A stretch of DNA of 64,000 bases from Pararhodobacter sp. SW119 (GCF_017811755.1 NZ_JADDJF010000008.1:1-64000), one strand, 5' to 3'. Positions 1 to 9,186 are shown, numbered from the stretch's first letter. The notes: generated from the letters alone by a model not told the origin. Program-made: numbers and translations.

Positions 1-279
1 TGAAATCAGCGGCATGATCGCCCTGAAGTCACATGCCGACGAATCGTCGGGCCGTACTGGCGGCCTGGCTCTAGATCGGGTCCTGCCGGTTTCGTGGGCA
101 TACTACCGCCTGAGGCAGAACACCGCGCCCGGCCCCACAACCCATGCATGAAAAACGGGCTTCCAGACGGGTCTTGGGCCGAAATCGTTTGGCGGGTCGG
201 TTAAGCTCGTGTTAACTTCTCAATCAGACGGGTGACCACTGTGCGGTGCCCCTCGGTTCATATCGATGGAGGAATTGAG
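1..279. other. Upstream non-coding region
   Basis: No open frame here has recognisable protein features and no RNA gene is visible. The stretch ends in a Shine-Dalgarno sequence, GGAGGA at about 268-273, serving the gene that starts at 280. The promoter of that gene should lie here, but I cannot pick a convincing -35/-10 pair. The 3' end of a gene cut off by the window edge cannot be excluded in the first 100 bases. Confidence 0.4.
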
Positions 280-969
280 ATGAGTATGCTTAGAACACTG
301 GCAACCAGCGCCGCCGCGCTGGCGCTCGGCGCGGGGATTGCCTCGGCGGCAACTTTCACGGTGGTTGGTACCGATACAACCGTGATAAGCGCCGCGGTCG
401 GGAACAATCTGGTCGAACCGGTTTTCGGTGAGAATACTGTGCTTAACGGTGTAATTGGCCAACTCGGGGTCTCTGCGAACACACGCGTTCGGTTCGAGTT
501 CCTCGGGTTCGAAGCTGGCGCCGAGAACGTTTTCGGCTTTGGTGGCGCTGACTTGTGGAGCACGCCCTGTAGCGGCACTGCGGTCACGCCCTCTCCTGGC
601 GTCCTTTGCGATCCGGTTCTGGCGACTCCGTGGATCTCGGTAGCCGGTGGGCCTTTGGACTTCTATTTCAAGACAGATTTGGCAGGCGCTTCGCCTGCGC
701 AAGTCAACAACGCTCCTTCCAACAACAGCGCTGCAAATATAACTAACTTCGCCATCACTCTTGACGGTCTGCGCACCGCCTATCTCTGGTTTGATGACAG
801 CGGCGGAACCCGTCCCTCAGGAGAACGAGACGACGACAATCATGATGACATGCTTATCCGCGTGTCAATAATTCCGCTTCCGGCACCGGCGTTCCTGCTG
901 CTTGGCGGCATGGGTGTGTTCGGCGGCATGGCCGCGCTGCGGCGTCGCAAGCAGAAAGCGGCGGCCTAA
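280..969 (+). CDS. VPLPA-CTERM sorting domain-containing secreted protein
   Basis: Secreted protein of 229 residues. The N-terminus is a Sec signal peptide (basic MLRT, then an Ala/Leu-rich core ending near ASAA at about residue 24). The C-terminus is a tripartite sorting signal: IPLPAPAFLLLGG, a short hydrophobic helix and a terminal Arg/Lys cluster (RRRKQK). This layout matches the VPLPA/PEP-CTERM class, which exosortases process at the membrane. The central part is beta-rich and Ser/Thr/Asn-rich with three Cys, and I recognise no enzymatic motif. The start at 280 is chosen over an in-frame upstream ATG at 232 because GGAGGA sits seven bases before it and the signal peptide begins there. 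No exosortase gene lies in the window. The surface role is inferred from the sorting signal only. Confidence 0.8.
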   Translation: MSMLRTLATSAAALALGAGIASAATFTVVGTDTTVISAAVGNNLVEPVFGENTVLNGVIGQLGVSANTRVRFEFLGFEAGAENVFGFGGADLWSTPCSGTAVTPSPGVLCDPVLATPWISVAGGPLDFYFKTDLAGASPAQVNNAPSNNSAANITNFAITLDGLRTAYLWFDDSGGTRPSGERDDDNHDDMLIRVSIIPLPAPAFLLLGGMGVFGGMAALRRRKQKAAA

Positions 970-994
970 TCACCTTACACTACTGCACCAGTTG

Positions 995-1022
995 AAACGG
1001 CGGCCCTCGGGTCGCCGTTTTC
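995..1022 (+). terminator. Intrinsic terminator after the VPLPA gene
   Basis: An 8-bp stem, AAACGGCG/CGCCGTTT, with a 10-base loop, followed by TTTTCG. It lies 25 bases after the stop codon at 969. The stem and T-run are standard for Rho-independent termination. Confidence 0.8.
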
Positions 1023-1180
1023 GTATTGGCTGGGCTGACGCCGGTGGGGTCACGCGCCGTTTATTGCCCGAGGTTCGCGATCCGCGTCGTGTTCACGCCA
1101 TCGCGGAATCGCCAAGAAACCTGCTTATCAGCGGAAACCGGCAGCACACGGTATCGGCGCGAATCCGACCGTCGCCAGAA

Positions 1181-1253
1181 GTTTCGTTGCGGTTAACGCG
1201 CGCGAATTTACGTTTTAGGTCAATGTCTTGGTGAAGCGCACAAATTTGTGCAC
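1181..1253 (-). repeat. Tail-to-tail palindrome element, copy A
   Basis: Minus-strand copy of a nine-member family in this window. The palindrome (centre 1244.5, core GCACAAATTTGTGC at 1238-1251) lies 60 bases after the gatB stop. Then come CAA-N4-TTG, whose C is 14.5 bp from the centre (1230), and the box TTAACCGCAACGAAAC, whose first T is 48.5 bp from the centre (1196). Read as minus-strand RNA, the outer arm contains one G-U pair. It sits between the VPLPA gene (+) and gatB (-). Confidence 0.85.
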
Positions 1254-1313
1254 CCCTGACCTCCCCATCCCCTCGCGGGTCCTGGAACAGGTCAGCGGCC
1301 ACCGCTGCCGGTA

Positions 1314-2825
1314 TCAAAGGCCGAGGCGTGCCGTGACGAGGTCGTTGACGGCCTTGGGGTTCGCCTTGCCGCCGGTCGCCTTCATCACCTGACCGACGAA
1401 CCAGCCGGCAAGCTTGGGGTTGGCCTTGGCTTTCTCGACCTGCGCCGGGTTGGCGGCGATGATCTCGTCCACCGCCTTCTCGATCGCGCCGGTGTCGGTG
1501 ACCTGCTTCATCCCGCGCGCCTCGACGATCTGCGCGGGATCGCCGCCCTCGGTCCACAAGATCTCGAACAGGTCCTTGCCGATCTTGCCCGAAATCGTGC
1601 CCGCCGCGATCAGGTCCAGCAGGCCGCCAAGCTGCGTGGCCGAGACGGGGCTGTCCGCAATAGCCAGCCCCTGCTTGTTCAGCCGCCCAAAAAGCTCGTT
1701 GATCACCCAGTTCGCCGCCGCCTTGCCGTCGCGTCCCTGCGCCACTGCCTCGAAGAAACGGGCGTGTTCCAGCTCGGCCGTCAGCACGCTCGCGTCGTAG
1801 TCGGTCAGCCCGTAGTCCGCCATGAACCGCGCCTTCTTCGCGTCCGGCAGCTCCGGCATCGCGGCGGCGATCCCGTCGACCCAGGCCTGCTCGATCTCCA
1901 GCGGCAGCAGGTCGGGGCAGGGGAAGTAGCGGTAGTCGTGCGCTTCCTCCTTCGACCGCATCGAGCGCGTCTCGCCGCGGTCGGGGTCGTAGAGGCGGGT
2001 TTCCTGATCGACCTTGCCGCCATCCTCCAGGATCGCGATCTGGCGCCGGGCCTCGAATTCGATGGCCTGCTGGATGAACCGCATCGAGTTCATGTTCTTG
2101 ATCTCGCAGCGGGTGCCCAGATGGCTGAAGTCCTGCGTTTCCTCGTACTTCTCGTATTGTCCGGGGCGGCAGACACTCACGTTCACGTCCGCGCGCAGGT
2201 TGCCGTTCTGCATGTTCCCGTCGCAGGTGCCCAGATAGCGCAGGATCTGGCGCAACTTCAGCACATAGGCGGCGGCTTCCTCAGGGCCGCGAATGTCGGG
2301 CCGACTGACGATCTCCATCAGCGCGACGCCGGTCCGGTTGAGGTCCACGAACGACATGTTGGGGTCCATGTCGTGGATGCTTTTCCCCGCGTCCTGCTCG
2401 ACATGGATACGCTCGATCCGCACGCGGCGGCCGATCCCCGGCCCCATTTCGACCAGCACCTCGCCCTCGCCCACCAGCGGGTGGTAAAGCTGGCTGATCT
2501 GGTAGCCCTGTGGCAGGTCGGGATAGAAATAGTTCTTGCGGTCGAAGGCCGACCGCAGGTTGATCGCCGCCTTCAGCCCCAGCCCGGTGCGCACCGCCTG
2601 CTCGATGCAGAATTCGTTGACCACGGGCAGCATCCCCGGCATCGCCGCGTCCACGAAGCTGACGTTCGAATTGGGTTCGGCCCCGAATTCTGTCGAGGCG
2701 CCGGAAAAGAGCTTGGCCTTCGAGGCGACCTGGGCGTGGATCTCCATCCCGATGACCAGTTCCCAGTCGCCGGTCGCGCCGGAGATCACCTTCGGTTTCG
2801 GGGCGTGATGCGCAAGATCGAGCAT
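1314..2825 (-). CDS. gatB: Aspartyl/glutamyl-tRNA amidotransferase subunit B
   Basis: Subunit B of the GatCAB amidotransferase, which converts misacylated Glu-tRNA(Gln) and Asp-tRNA(Asn) to the correct Gln and Asn forms using ammonia delivered by GatA. The protein has 503 residues, the usual length. The family signature [12 protein letters not shown] is at residues 21-32, followed by the GatB/GatE kinase-like domain. The tail-binding YqeY-like domain occupies roughly the last 150 residues and ends [11 protein letters not shown]. The start is supported by AAGGAG 9-14 bases upstream. gatA and gatC are not adjacent, so the subunits are encoded at separate loci. Nothing about the protein looks unusual. 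Confidence 0.97.
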   Translation of the reverse strand: MLDLAHHAPKPKVISGATGDWELVIGMEIHAQVASKAKLFSGASTEFGAEPNSNVSFVDAAMPGMLPVVNEFCIEQAVRTGLGLKAAINLRSAFDRKNYFYPDLPQGYQISQLYHPLVGEGEVLVEMGPGIGRRVRIERIHVEQDAGKSIHDMDPNMSFVDLNRTGVALMEIVSRPDIRGPEEAAAYVLKLRQILRYLGTCDGNMQNGNLRADVNVSVCRPGQYEKYEETQDFSHLGTRCEIKNMNSMRFIQQAIEFEARRQIAILEDGGKVDQETRLYDPDRGETRSMRSKEEAHDYRYFPCPDLLPLEIEQAWVDGIAAAMPELPDAKKARFMADYGLTDYDASVLTAELEHARFFEAVAQGRDGKAAANWVINELFGRLNKQGLAIADSPVSATQLGGLLDLIAAGTISGKIGKDLFEILWTEGGDPAQIVEARGMKQVTDTGAIEKAVDEIIAANPAQVEKAKANPKLAGWFVGQVMKATGGKANPKAVNDLVTARLGL

Positions 2826-2993
2826 GGGCAGGGCTCCTTGTGTTCGCGCCTGCTTCTAAGGCGGTGACCGGGTCATGTGAAGCGGGTTTCGGCGGGTTTC
2901 CGCGTGCGGCCGCTGATGCCGCACCGCAGCATCTTGTCCACAGCCCGGCCAGAGCGCAAGTGGTGGCAACGCGAAACAACATCGGAATCACTC

Positions 2994-3563
2994 ATGCGTC
3001 GCCTGCTGATCCTCGCCGCCTTCGCCCTTGCCGCCTGCCAGCCGGCGATGAAGTCCCAATCCGCCGAGGTCGTCGCCCGCTGGGACCACCGCGCCGAGTC
3101 GGAGACGTGGAACGCCGCGATGATGCAGGCCCTGCAGACCCAGGCGCGCGCGTTGATCGAGGTCGAGCCGCGCGATGCGGCGGAGTTCTGCCCCGCCTTC
3201 GCGGAAGCCGACGAGGAAGGGCGCGCCGCCTTCTGGGTTGCGTTCTTTTCCGGGCTTGCGCGCTACGAATCCGGCTGGCGCCCCGAGGCTGCCGGGGCTG
3301 GCGGCCGCTACCAGGGCTTGCTGCAGATCGCTCCTGCGACGGCGCGCCATCATCGCTGCGACATGGCCGAGCCCGGCGGGCTTTACAACGGCGTCAACAA
3401 CCTGACCTGTGCCACCCGCATCGCCGCGCCGGCGGTGTCGCGCGCCGGCGTGATCGCCACGGGCGCCCGCGGTGTCGCCCAGGACTGGCCGCCGCTGCGC
3501 GATCCTGCGAAACGGGCCGAAATCGCGGCCTACACGCGCGCGCTGCCGGTCTGCCAGGGCTGA
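2994..3563 (+). CDS. SLT-type lytic transglycosylase lipoprotein
   Basis: Predicted lipoprotein of 189 residues that would cleave peptidoglycan glycan strands. The N-terminus MRRLLILAAFALAAC is a lipoprotein signal with a lipobox ending at Cys15. The SLT core follows: the catalytic Glu lies in ARYESGW, then a Gly-rich turn, GLLQIAPATARHH, and Cys residues that may be paired (HRCD and LTCATRIA). The start at 2994 is chosen because the signal peptide begins there; an in-frame ATG at 2877 would bury it. The gene is divergent from gatB. Soluble-lytic-transglycosylase family membership is clear from the motifs, while the exact substrate preference is not. Confidence 0.85.
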   Translation: MRRLLILAAFALAACQPAMKSQSAEVVARWDHRAESETWNAAMMQALQTQARALIEVEPRDAAEFCPAFAEADEEGRAAFWVAFFSGLARYESGWRPEAAGAGGRYQGLLQIAPATARHHRCDMAEPGGLYNGVNNLTCATRIAAPAVSRAGVIATGARGVAQDWPPLRDPAKRAEIAAYTRALPVCQG

Positions 3564-3639
3564 TCGCCGCGGCCGGGCGGCTTGCATCCCGCGCCGCTTT
3601 GACGCAATAGACCTCAGCCCTGTGAGAGGTACCCGAGCC

Positions 3640-4026
3640 ATGTTCGAATACAAGGTCATTCCCGCCCCCGCGCGCGCCGAGAAGGTGCGTGGCCTGAAGT
3701 CCGTGACCGAACGCTTCGCGCACAGCCTCACCCAGGCGATCAACGCCGAGGCCGAGGACGGCTGGGAATACGTGCGCGCTGAGTCGCTGCCATGCGAGGA
3801 ACGCAAGGGCATCATGGGCGGCACCCGTCGCACGACCGAGACCGTGCTGATCTTCCGCCGTGCGATCGACTGGACCGAGGAAGAGGACGCCGAGTCGGAT
3901 GTCGAGGCCGCGCAACCCGCCGCCGGCAATCGGCGGGAGCCGCTTTTCCGACCCGATGTCCTGTCGCGCGCCGCCGCGGCCCGCCGGGCGGAGCCGCGTC
4001 TGCGCTCGCGTGACAGCGACCGCTGA
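3640..4026 (+). CDS. DUF4177 domain-containing protein
   Basis: Small soluble protein of 128 residues. The opening MFEYKVIPAPARAEKVRG and the pattern ALTQ-INAEAEDGWEYVRAESLP match the DUF4177 family, a small domain found in many bacteria with no assigned reaction. The last 45 residues are Arg/Ala-rich, low in complexity and probably disordered. There is no signal peptide. GAGAGG lies upstream of the chosen ATG. The gene follows the transglycosylase by 76 bases and precedes the helicase by about 50, all on the plus strand, so shared transcription is possible. Function unknown. Confidence 0.8.
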   Translation: MFEYKVIPAPARAEKVRGLKSVTERFAHSLTQAINAEAEDGWEYVRAESLPCEERKGIMGGTRRTTETVLIFRRAIDWTEEEDAESDVEAAQPAAGNRREPLFRPDVLSRAAAARRAEPRLRSRDSDR

Positions 4027-4077
4027 CGCGCCCAGTCCTCTGGCCGGCGTAGCACCTCGCGCTATGTTTCGCACTTG

Positions 4078-6483
4078 ATGCGCGACGCTCCGACCGATCC
4101 CCTGCCGCCCGATATCGCCGCCTGGTTTGCCCGACGCGGCTGGACGCCGCATCACCACCAGCTTGAGTTGCTGAAGTCCGATGGCGACCGGCTTCTGATC
4201 GCGCCGACCGGCGGCGGCAAGACCCTGGCGGGGTTCCTGCCTTCGCTGATCGCCCTCAGGGACGGGCCGGTTGGGCTGCATACGCTTTATGTCTCGCCGC
4301 TCAAGGCGCTGGCCGCCGACATCGGGCGCAACCTGGCCACGCCGGTCGCCGAGCTTGGCCTGCCCATCCGCGTCGAGGATCGAACGGGCGATACGTCCAG
4401 CGCGCGCAAGGCGAGGCAACGCGTCGACCCGCCGCATATCCTTCTGACCACGCCCGAGTCGCTGGCGCTGATGCTCAGCTATCCCGAAGCCCCGAAGATG
4501 TTTTCCGGCCTCAGGCGCGTGGTCCTCGATGAAATCCACGCGCTGGCGGAATCGAAACGCGGCGACCAGCTGATGCTGTGCCTTGCGCGGCTGCGCGCGC
4601 TCGCGCCGGGCGTGGTCACCACCGGCCTGTCGGCAACAGTCGATAACGCGGCGGCGCTCGCGCGCTTCATGGGGGTGGGGGGCGCGCCTGTCCCGGTCCT
4701 GATGGCCGATCCCGGCCCCGACCCCGACATCGCCATGCTGCCAACCGCCGCGCCGCCGCCCTGGGCGGGCGCTGGCGGCCGGTTCGCCGTGCGCGACGTG
4801 TTGGCCGCGGTGGCACAAGCCACCACGACGCTGATCTTCATCAACACGCGCGCCCAGGCCGAGCTGTTCTTTCAGGCGCTCTGGGCCGAGAACGACGCGA
4901 ACCTGCCGATCGGGCTGCACCACGGATCGCTCTCGCGCGAGGCGCGCGCGCGGGTCGAGGCGGCGATGGCGGCGGGCGAGTTGCGCGCGGTCGTGGCGAC
5001 CGGCAGCCTCGATCTGGGCATCGATTGGGGCGCCGTGGACCTGGTGATCCAGGTCGGCGCGCCGAAGAACGTAAAGCGCCTGGTCCAGCGGATCGGGCGG
5101 GCGAACCACCGCTACAACGCGCCGTCGCGCGCGCGCATCGTGCCCGCCAACCGGTTCGAGGTGATCGAATGCGCCGCCGCGCTCGAGGCCGTTGCGGCCC
5201 GCGATCTGGACGGTGAACGCCGCCCCGACGCGCCCCTCGACGTGCTCTGCCAGCATATCCTGCTCATGGCCTGCGCCGGCCCCGTCGATGCCGATGCGCT
5301 CTATGCCGAGGTGCGCCAGGCCGGCCCCTACGCCGATCTCGCACGCGCCGATTTCGACGCCTGCCTCGATTTCTGCGCGACCGGCGGCTATGCGCTCAGG
5401 GCCTACGACCGCTGGCAGCAACTGATCCTTCGCGACGGGCTCTGGCATCTGCGCGACCCTCGGCGGGCGCGCGACCTGCGGCTGAATGTTGGCACCATCG
5501 TCGAACCCGCCATGCTGAAGGTGCGCGCCCATTCCCGCCATCTGGGCGAGATCGAGGAATCCTTCGCCACCCAGCTTTCGCCGGGCGATACCTTCCTGAT
5601 CGGCGGGCAGACCGTCCGCTACGACCGCCTGCGCGAGACCATCATCCAGGTGACCCCGCAGCCGGCGCGCGAGCCGAAGATCGCGGTCTTCTCGGGGTTG
5701 AAGCTGGCGATGAGCACGCAACTCGCCGAACGCGTCCTCGCGATCCTGGGTGATCCGGCCCGATGGGACGCGCTGCCCGCCCACATCCGCGACTGGCTCG
5801 ATCTGCAGGCCGGGATCTCGGCGCTCCCCCGCCTCGGTGAACTGCTGGTCGAGACCTTCTGGCGCGCCGGCCGCGCCCATCTGGTGCTCTATGGATTTGC
5901 CGGGCGCAACGCGCTGCAGACCCTGGGCCTGCTGCTCACACGGCGGATGGAAAGCGCCGATCTGGGGCCGCTCGGCTTCGTCGCGACCGACTACGCGCTT
6001 CTGATCTGGTCGCTGGAGGAAGTACGGGACCCCGCTGCCCTGTTGGAGCCGGCCGAACTGCGCGAAGGGCTGGACGACTGGCTGGCCGACAACGCCGTGA
6101 TGAAGCGCAGCTTCCGCGGGGTGGCGACGATCGCCGGGTTGATCCGCCCCAACCTGCCGGGGGCGCGCCGGTCCGGCAAGCAGGCGACCTTCTCCTCCGA
6201 CATCCTCTACGACACGTTGCGCCGCTTCGACCCCGATCACCTGCTCCTGCGCATCACCCGGTCCGAGGCCGCGCGCGGCCTTGTCGACTTCGGTCGTATC
6301 GAGGCGATGCTGCAAGATGCCCGCCGCATCCGCCATGTCCGCGCCCCGCATGTCACGCCGCTGGCCGCCCCCCTGATGCTGGAGGTCGGCCGCATCCCCA
6401 TCGCCGGCGCCGGGCGGGACCGGCTGATGGCGGAAGAGGCCACGCGCCTTCTGGCCGAAGCCGGGCTCGACACCCCGGGCTGA
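4078..6483 (+). CDS. Ligase-associated DEXH-box DNA helicase (Lhr family)
   Basis: ATP-dependent DNA helicase of 801 residues, of the Lhr-type family found next to an ATP-dependent DNA ligase, a nuclease and the phosphoesterase PdeM in a DNA-repair cassette. Walker A APTGGGKT is at residues 42-49 and the DEIH box at 151-154. The second RecA domain includes TSLDLGIDWGAVD-like and QRIGRANHR-like motifs (roughly residues 310-345), followed by the Lhr winged-helix and C-terminal domain to LLAEAGLDTPG. A TTG at 4075 directly precedes the ATG, so the start could be one codon earlier. The usual neighbour pdeM lies 1.9 kb downstream, beyond an unrelated transporter. The ligase and exonuclease partners are not in the window. 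Confidence 0.93.
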   Translation: MRDAPTDPLPPDIAAWFARRGWTPHHHQLELLKSDGDRLLIAPTGGGKTLAGFLPSLIALRDGPVGLHTLYVSPLKALAADIGRNLATPVAELGLPIRVEDRTGDTSSARKARQRVDPPHILLTTPESLALMLSYPEAPKMFSGLRRVVLDEIHALAESKRGDQLMLCLARLRALAPGVVTTGLSATVDNAAALARFMGVGGAPVPVLMADPGPDPDIAMLPTAAPPPWAGAGGRFAVRDVLAAVAQATTTLIFINTRAQAELFFQALWAENDANLPIGLHHGSLSREARARVEAAMAAGELRAVVATGSLDLGIDWGAVDLVIQVGAPKNVKRLVQRIGRANHRYNAPSRARIVPANRFEVIECAAALEAVAARDLDGERRPDAPLDVLCQHILLMACAGPVDADALYAEVRQAGPYADLARADFDACLDFCATGGYALRAYDRWQQLILRDGLWHLRDPRRARDLRLNVGTIVEPAMLKVRAHSRHLGEIEESFATQLSPGDTFLIGGQTVRYDRLRETIIQVTPQPAREPKIAVFSGLKLAMSTQLAERVLAILGDPARWDALPAHIRDWLDLQAGISALPRLGELLVETFWRAGRAHLVLYGFAGRNALQTLGLLLTRRMESADLGPLGFVATDYALLIWSLEEVRDPAALLEPAELREGLDDWLADNAVMKRSFRGVATIAGLIRPNLPGARRSGKQATFSSDILYDTLRRFDPDHLLLRITRSEAARGLVDFGRIEAMLQDARRIRHVRAPHVTPLAAPLMLEVGRIPIAGAGRDRLMAEEATRLLAEAGLDTPG

Positions 6484-6945
6484 GGGGCGCGCGGTTGTGA
6501 CCTCCGCCTCGCGCCCCGCCTGCCGCATCGCGCGCGGAGCCGCCCCAGGGGCCCTGAACGGGCGTTTTGGTGGCAAACTGCCATACGCTTGCCATACACT
6601 TGCCATACGCTTGCCATACAGATTCTGGCAGCCGATTTTGACGTGAAATCAGTCGTATAGACCCCGTTTCTCAGGTTTCAGCGACACCCCGGCGAACGAC
6701 GGGTTAAGTTTTCGTTCACCCCTCTCCGCCGCCCCGCCTGCGGCGATGGATGCGCGTCGAAAACCGGCTCCGTCGGCGATCAAGCCATGCCCCGGCACCC
6801 GCGCCCGGAAGGGGCACATCGCAAGGTCCAGGGCGCTGCGCAGAAGCCTGATGAACGCGCCTTCCGGCGCAGGACTTGACAAATGCCGGCAGGACGACGC
6901 CCATATGGTGGACCAACGCCAAGCCATAACAAAATGAGGGACCCG
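6484..6945. other. 462-bp intergenic region with tandem repeats
   Basis: No gene is recognised. The region holds four 11-bp tandem repeats (listed separately), a small GC hairpin with a TTCC loop (GCGCC/GGCGC, 6857-6870), and a consensus -35-like TTGACA at 6876-6881 without a well-spaced -10. It follows the helicase stop and ends at the GAGGG ribosome-binding site of the fatty acid transporter. It probably holds the promoter of that transporter. Confidence 0.5.
6579..6622 (+). repeat. Four 11-bp tandem repeats
   Basis: The units are TGCCATACGCT, TGCCATACACT, TGCCATACGCT and TGCCATACAGA, directly abutting. The 11-bp period is close to one DNA turn, so all copies of the invariant TGCCATAC core face the same side. 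The array lies 96 bases after the helicase and 324 bases before the transporter start. It resembles a multi-site operator or simple tandem duplication. No replication gene is nearby, so a plasmid iteron is unlikely. Confidence 0.85.
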
Positions 6946-8256
6946 ATGTTACGCGCACTTTCCCGTCCGGCAGTGGTGGTGATGGATCGCTATCTGCCCG
7001 ATCCGTTCATCTTCGTGCTGATCCTGACGATCGTCGCCGCCGCCGCCGCCATGCTTTTCGAAGGCGCCGGCCCGGTTGCCGTTGTCCAGATGTGGGGCGA
7101 TGGCTTCTGGGGGCTTCTGACCTTCTCGATGCAGATGCTGCTGATCCTGGTGACCGGCTACATCCTGGCCTCGTCGCCACCGGTGAAGAAGTTCCTCGCC
7201 TATCTGGCCGGGCTCGCCAGCTCGCCGGGCGCGGCGATCGTCATGGTGACGATGGTCTCTCTGGTAGCATCCTGGGTCAACTGGGGGTTCGGCCTTGTCG
7301 TCGGCGCGCTGTTCGCCAAGGAACTGGCGCGCGTGGTTCGCGTCGACTACCGGCTGCTCATCGCGGCCGCTTATTCGGGCTTTGTCGTCTGGCACGGCGG
7401 GCTGGCCGGATCGATCCCGCTGACCATCGCCACGCCGGGCCATTTCACCGAAGCCCAGATCGGCGTGATCGGCACCGGACAGACCATCTTTTCCAGCTTC
7501 AACCTGATCATCCTGGCGATCCTGTTCGTCGTCATCCCGGCCGTGAACTGGATGATGATCCCGCGCGACGACGAAAGCGTCTATGTCACCAAGGAACACC
7601 TGGGCGATGACGCACCCGCCCGGTTCGTGCCCTCGCGCCCGGCCGAGCATCTGGAAAACAGCCGCATCCTGATGTGGCTGGTCGGCATTCCGGGACTGAT
7701 TTTTTTGGTGCACTACTTCTTCGTCCGCGGCAGCGGGCTGAACCTGAATGTCGTCAATTTCCTGTTCCTGATGCTGGGGATCGTCCTGCACGGCACGGCG
7801 CGCAACCTGCTGAACGCCTTGCAGGAGGCGGTGAAGGGCGGCGCCGGTATCGTCATCCAGTTTCCGTTTTACGCCGGCATCATGGCGATCATGACCCAGT
7901 CCGGCCTCGCTCAAAGCATGTCGGAATGGTTCGTTTCAATCTCGACTGCAGCCACCTTGCCGTTCTGGACCTTCATCAGTGCCGGCATCGTGAACCTGTT
8001 CGTTCCCTCGGGCGGTGGCCAGTGGGCGGTGCAGGCGCCGGTGATGCTGCCCGCGGCCGAGGCGCTGGGAGCGGATGTCGCGCGCGTCGCGATGGCGGTC
8101 GCCTGGGGGGATGCCTGGACGAACCTGCTGCAACCCTTCTGGGCCTTGCCGATGCTGGGGATCGCCGGGTTGAAAGCCAAGGACATCATGGGTTTCTGCC
8201 TGATCCATCTGGTCATTACCGGCGCGATCATCAGCGCGTTGCTGGTACTTCTCTGA
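6946..8256 (+). CDS. Short-chain fatty acid transporter, AtoE/TIGR00366 family
   Basis: Inner-membrane protein of 436 residues with about ten to twelve hydrophobic helices, including PFIFVLILTIVAAAAAML, LVTGYILASSP and the conserved NWGFGLVVGALFAKELAR and FVPSGGGQWAVQAPVML segments. These identify the SCFA_trans family, whose members include E. coli AtoE for short-chain fatty acid uptake. The start at 6946 is chosen for its GAGGG ribosome-binding site five bases upstream; an ATG at 6934 is also in frame. The gene stands between the repair helicase and its usual partner pdeM and has its own terminator, so it looks like an insertion into that cassette. Substrate is inferred from family only. 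Confidence 0.88.
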   Translation: MLRALSRPAVVVMDRYLPDPFIFVLILTIVAAAAAMLFEGAGPVAVVQMWGDGFWGLLTFSMQMLLILVTGYILASSPPVKKFLAYLAGLASSPGAAIVMVTMVSLVASWVNWGFGLVVGALFAKELARVVRVDYRLLIAAAYSGFVVWHGGLAGSIPLTIATPGHFTEAQIGVIGTGQTIFSSFNLIILAILFVVIPAVNWMMIPRDDESVYVTKEHLGDDAPARFVPSRPAEHLENSRILMWLVGIPGLIFLVHYFFVRGSGLNLNVVNFLFLMLGIVLHGTARNLLNALQEAVKGGAGIVIQFPFYAGIMAIMTQSGLAQSMSEWFVSISTAATLPFWTFISAGIVNLFVPSGGGQWAVQAPVMLPAAEALGADVARVAMAVAWGDAWTNLLQPFWALPMLGIAGLKAKDIMGFCLIHLVITGAIISALLVLL

Positions 8257-8278
8257 ACGGCGCGCGACTTTCCGCATG

Positions 8279-8308
8279 GGCCCCGCCGCAAGTCGTGGCG
8301 GGGCCTTT
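8279..8308 (+). terminator. Intrinsic terminator after the fatty acid transporter
   Basis: A 9-bp perfect stem, GGCCCCGCC/GGCGGGGCC, with a 9-base loop and a short TTT run. It begins 23 bases after the transporter stop. The T-run is short, so termination may be partial. Confidence 0.7.
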
Positions 8309-8415
8309 GGATTCATGACGTCTCGCATCGAGGCCGGATGCCGGACCGGCTTCTTCCCGCCCGCGGTTGCGTCGGGACCCTTGCGTCGGGCGTGCGGATC
8401 GATATGCACGCGGCC

Positions 8416-9084
8416 ATGAAGCATCATGCCTTTCAGTTTCATGGCGCGGATCTGGTCGCACGGGCGGACCGGGCGCTCTTCTGGCCGTCTCAGGCCACGC
8501 TGGTCGTGGCCGATCTGCACCTTGGCAAGGGCACGCGCCAGGCGCGACGCGGCGGCGCGCTTCTGCCCCCCTATGCCGAGGAGGAAACGCTGGACCGGCT
8601 CGCCGCGGTGCTGACGGCGACCCAGGCGCGCCGGGTCATCGTGCTGGGCGATGCCTTCGATGACGGTCAGTCGCTCAGCGAGTTGCCCGCCCGCACGCGC
8701 GACACCCTGACCCGCCTGGCCGATACCCGCGACTGGCTCTGGGTTGCGGGGAACCATGATTTCGCCGCCGATTGGGTCGGATCGGGGCTGCCCGGCCGCG
8801 CGGTCAACGAGACCGAGGTTCAGGGCCTTGCCCTGCGCCATGTCGCGGGGCGTGGTCCGGACATCTCTGCGCATTTTCACCCGGCGGTCCGTTTCGTCGG
8901 CAACCGGCGACCGGCCTTTCTCATCGGGGCCGAACACCTGATCCTGCCGGCCTTCGGCTGCTTCACCGGCGGCCTTGATGCGACCGATCCGGCGCTGGCG
9001 TCGTTGATCGGCCGGGGCCTGGCCGTGCTCACGGGCCGCACCGCGCTGGCGGTTCCCTGGCCGCTGGAGCCCGCGCGCGTGTAG
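8416..9084 (+). CDS. pdeM: Ligase-associated metallophosphoesterase PdeM
   Basis: Calcineurin-like metallophosphoesterase of 222 residues, of the type that accompanies the ligase-associated helicase in DNA-repair cassettes. Metal-binding motifs are in order: DLHLGKG at residues 33-39, GDAFDD at 78-83, GNHD at 112-115 and HFHP further on. The C-terminus carries the family pattern ILPAFGCFTGG. The start is uncertain: MKHHAFQF at 8416 fits homologue length, while 8404 and 8338 are in-frame alternatives and none has a strong ribosome-binding site. Its functional partner is the helicase at 4078. The nuclease role comes from the family name and has not been shown for this protein. Confidence 0.88.
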   Translation: MKHHAFQFHGADLVARADRALFWPSQATLVVADLHLGKGTRQARRGGALLPPYAEEETLDRLAAVLTATQARRVIVLGDAFDDGQSLSELPARTRDTLTRLADTRDWLWVAGNHDFAADWVGSGLPGRAVNETEVQGLALRHVAGRGPDISAHFHPAVRFVGNRRPAFLIGAEHLILPAFGCFTGGLDATDPALASLIGRGLAVLTGRTALAVPWPLEPARV

Positions 9085-9186
9085 CATCTCTGACGCTACG
9101 CCGCACTGCGGCGAACGGGGTTTCGCTGCCAGGCGCACAGGCTTATCCTGCGCGCCGTGACACAGGCACAGCAAGGGGTCCACCGG

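Noticed and set aside
3394-6606. Very long open frame (about 1070 codons) on the minus strand opposite the helicase
   Set aside because: It is exactly antisense to a clear helicase gene and has the Arg/Ala/Gly/His-rich composition expected of a shadow frame in high-GC DNA. No domain or start site supports it.
6579-6622. Tandem 11-bp repeats as plasmid iterons or a CRISPR array
   Set aside because: There is no replication initiator nearby, the units abut without spacers, and the region is chromosomal in character.
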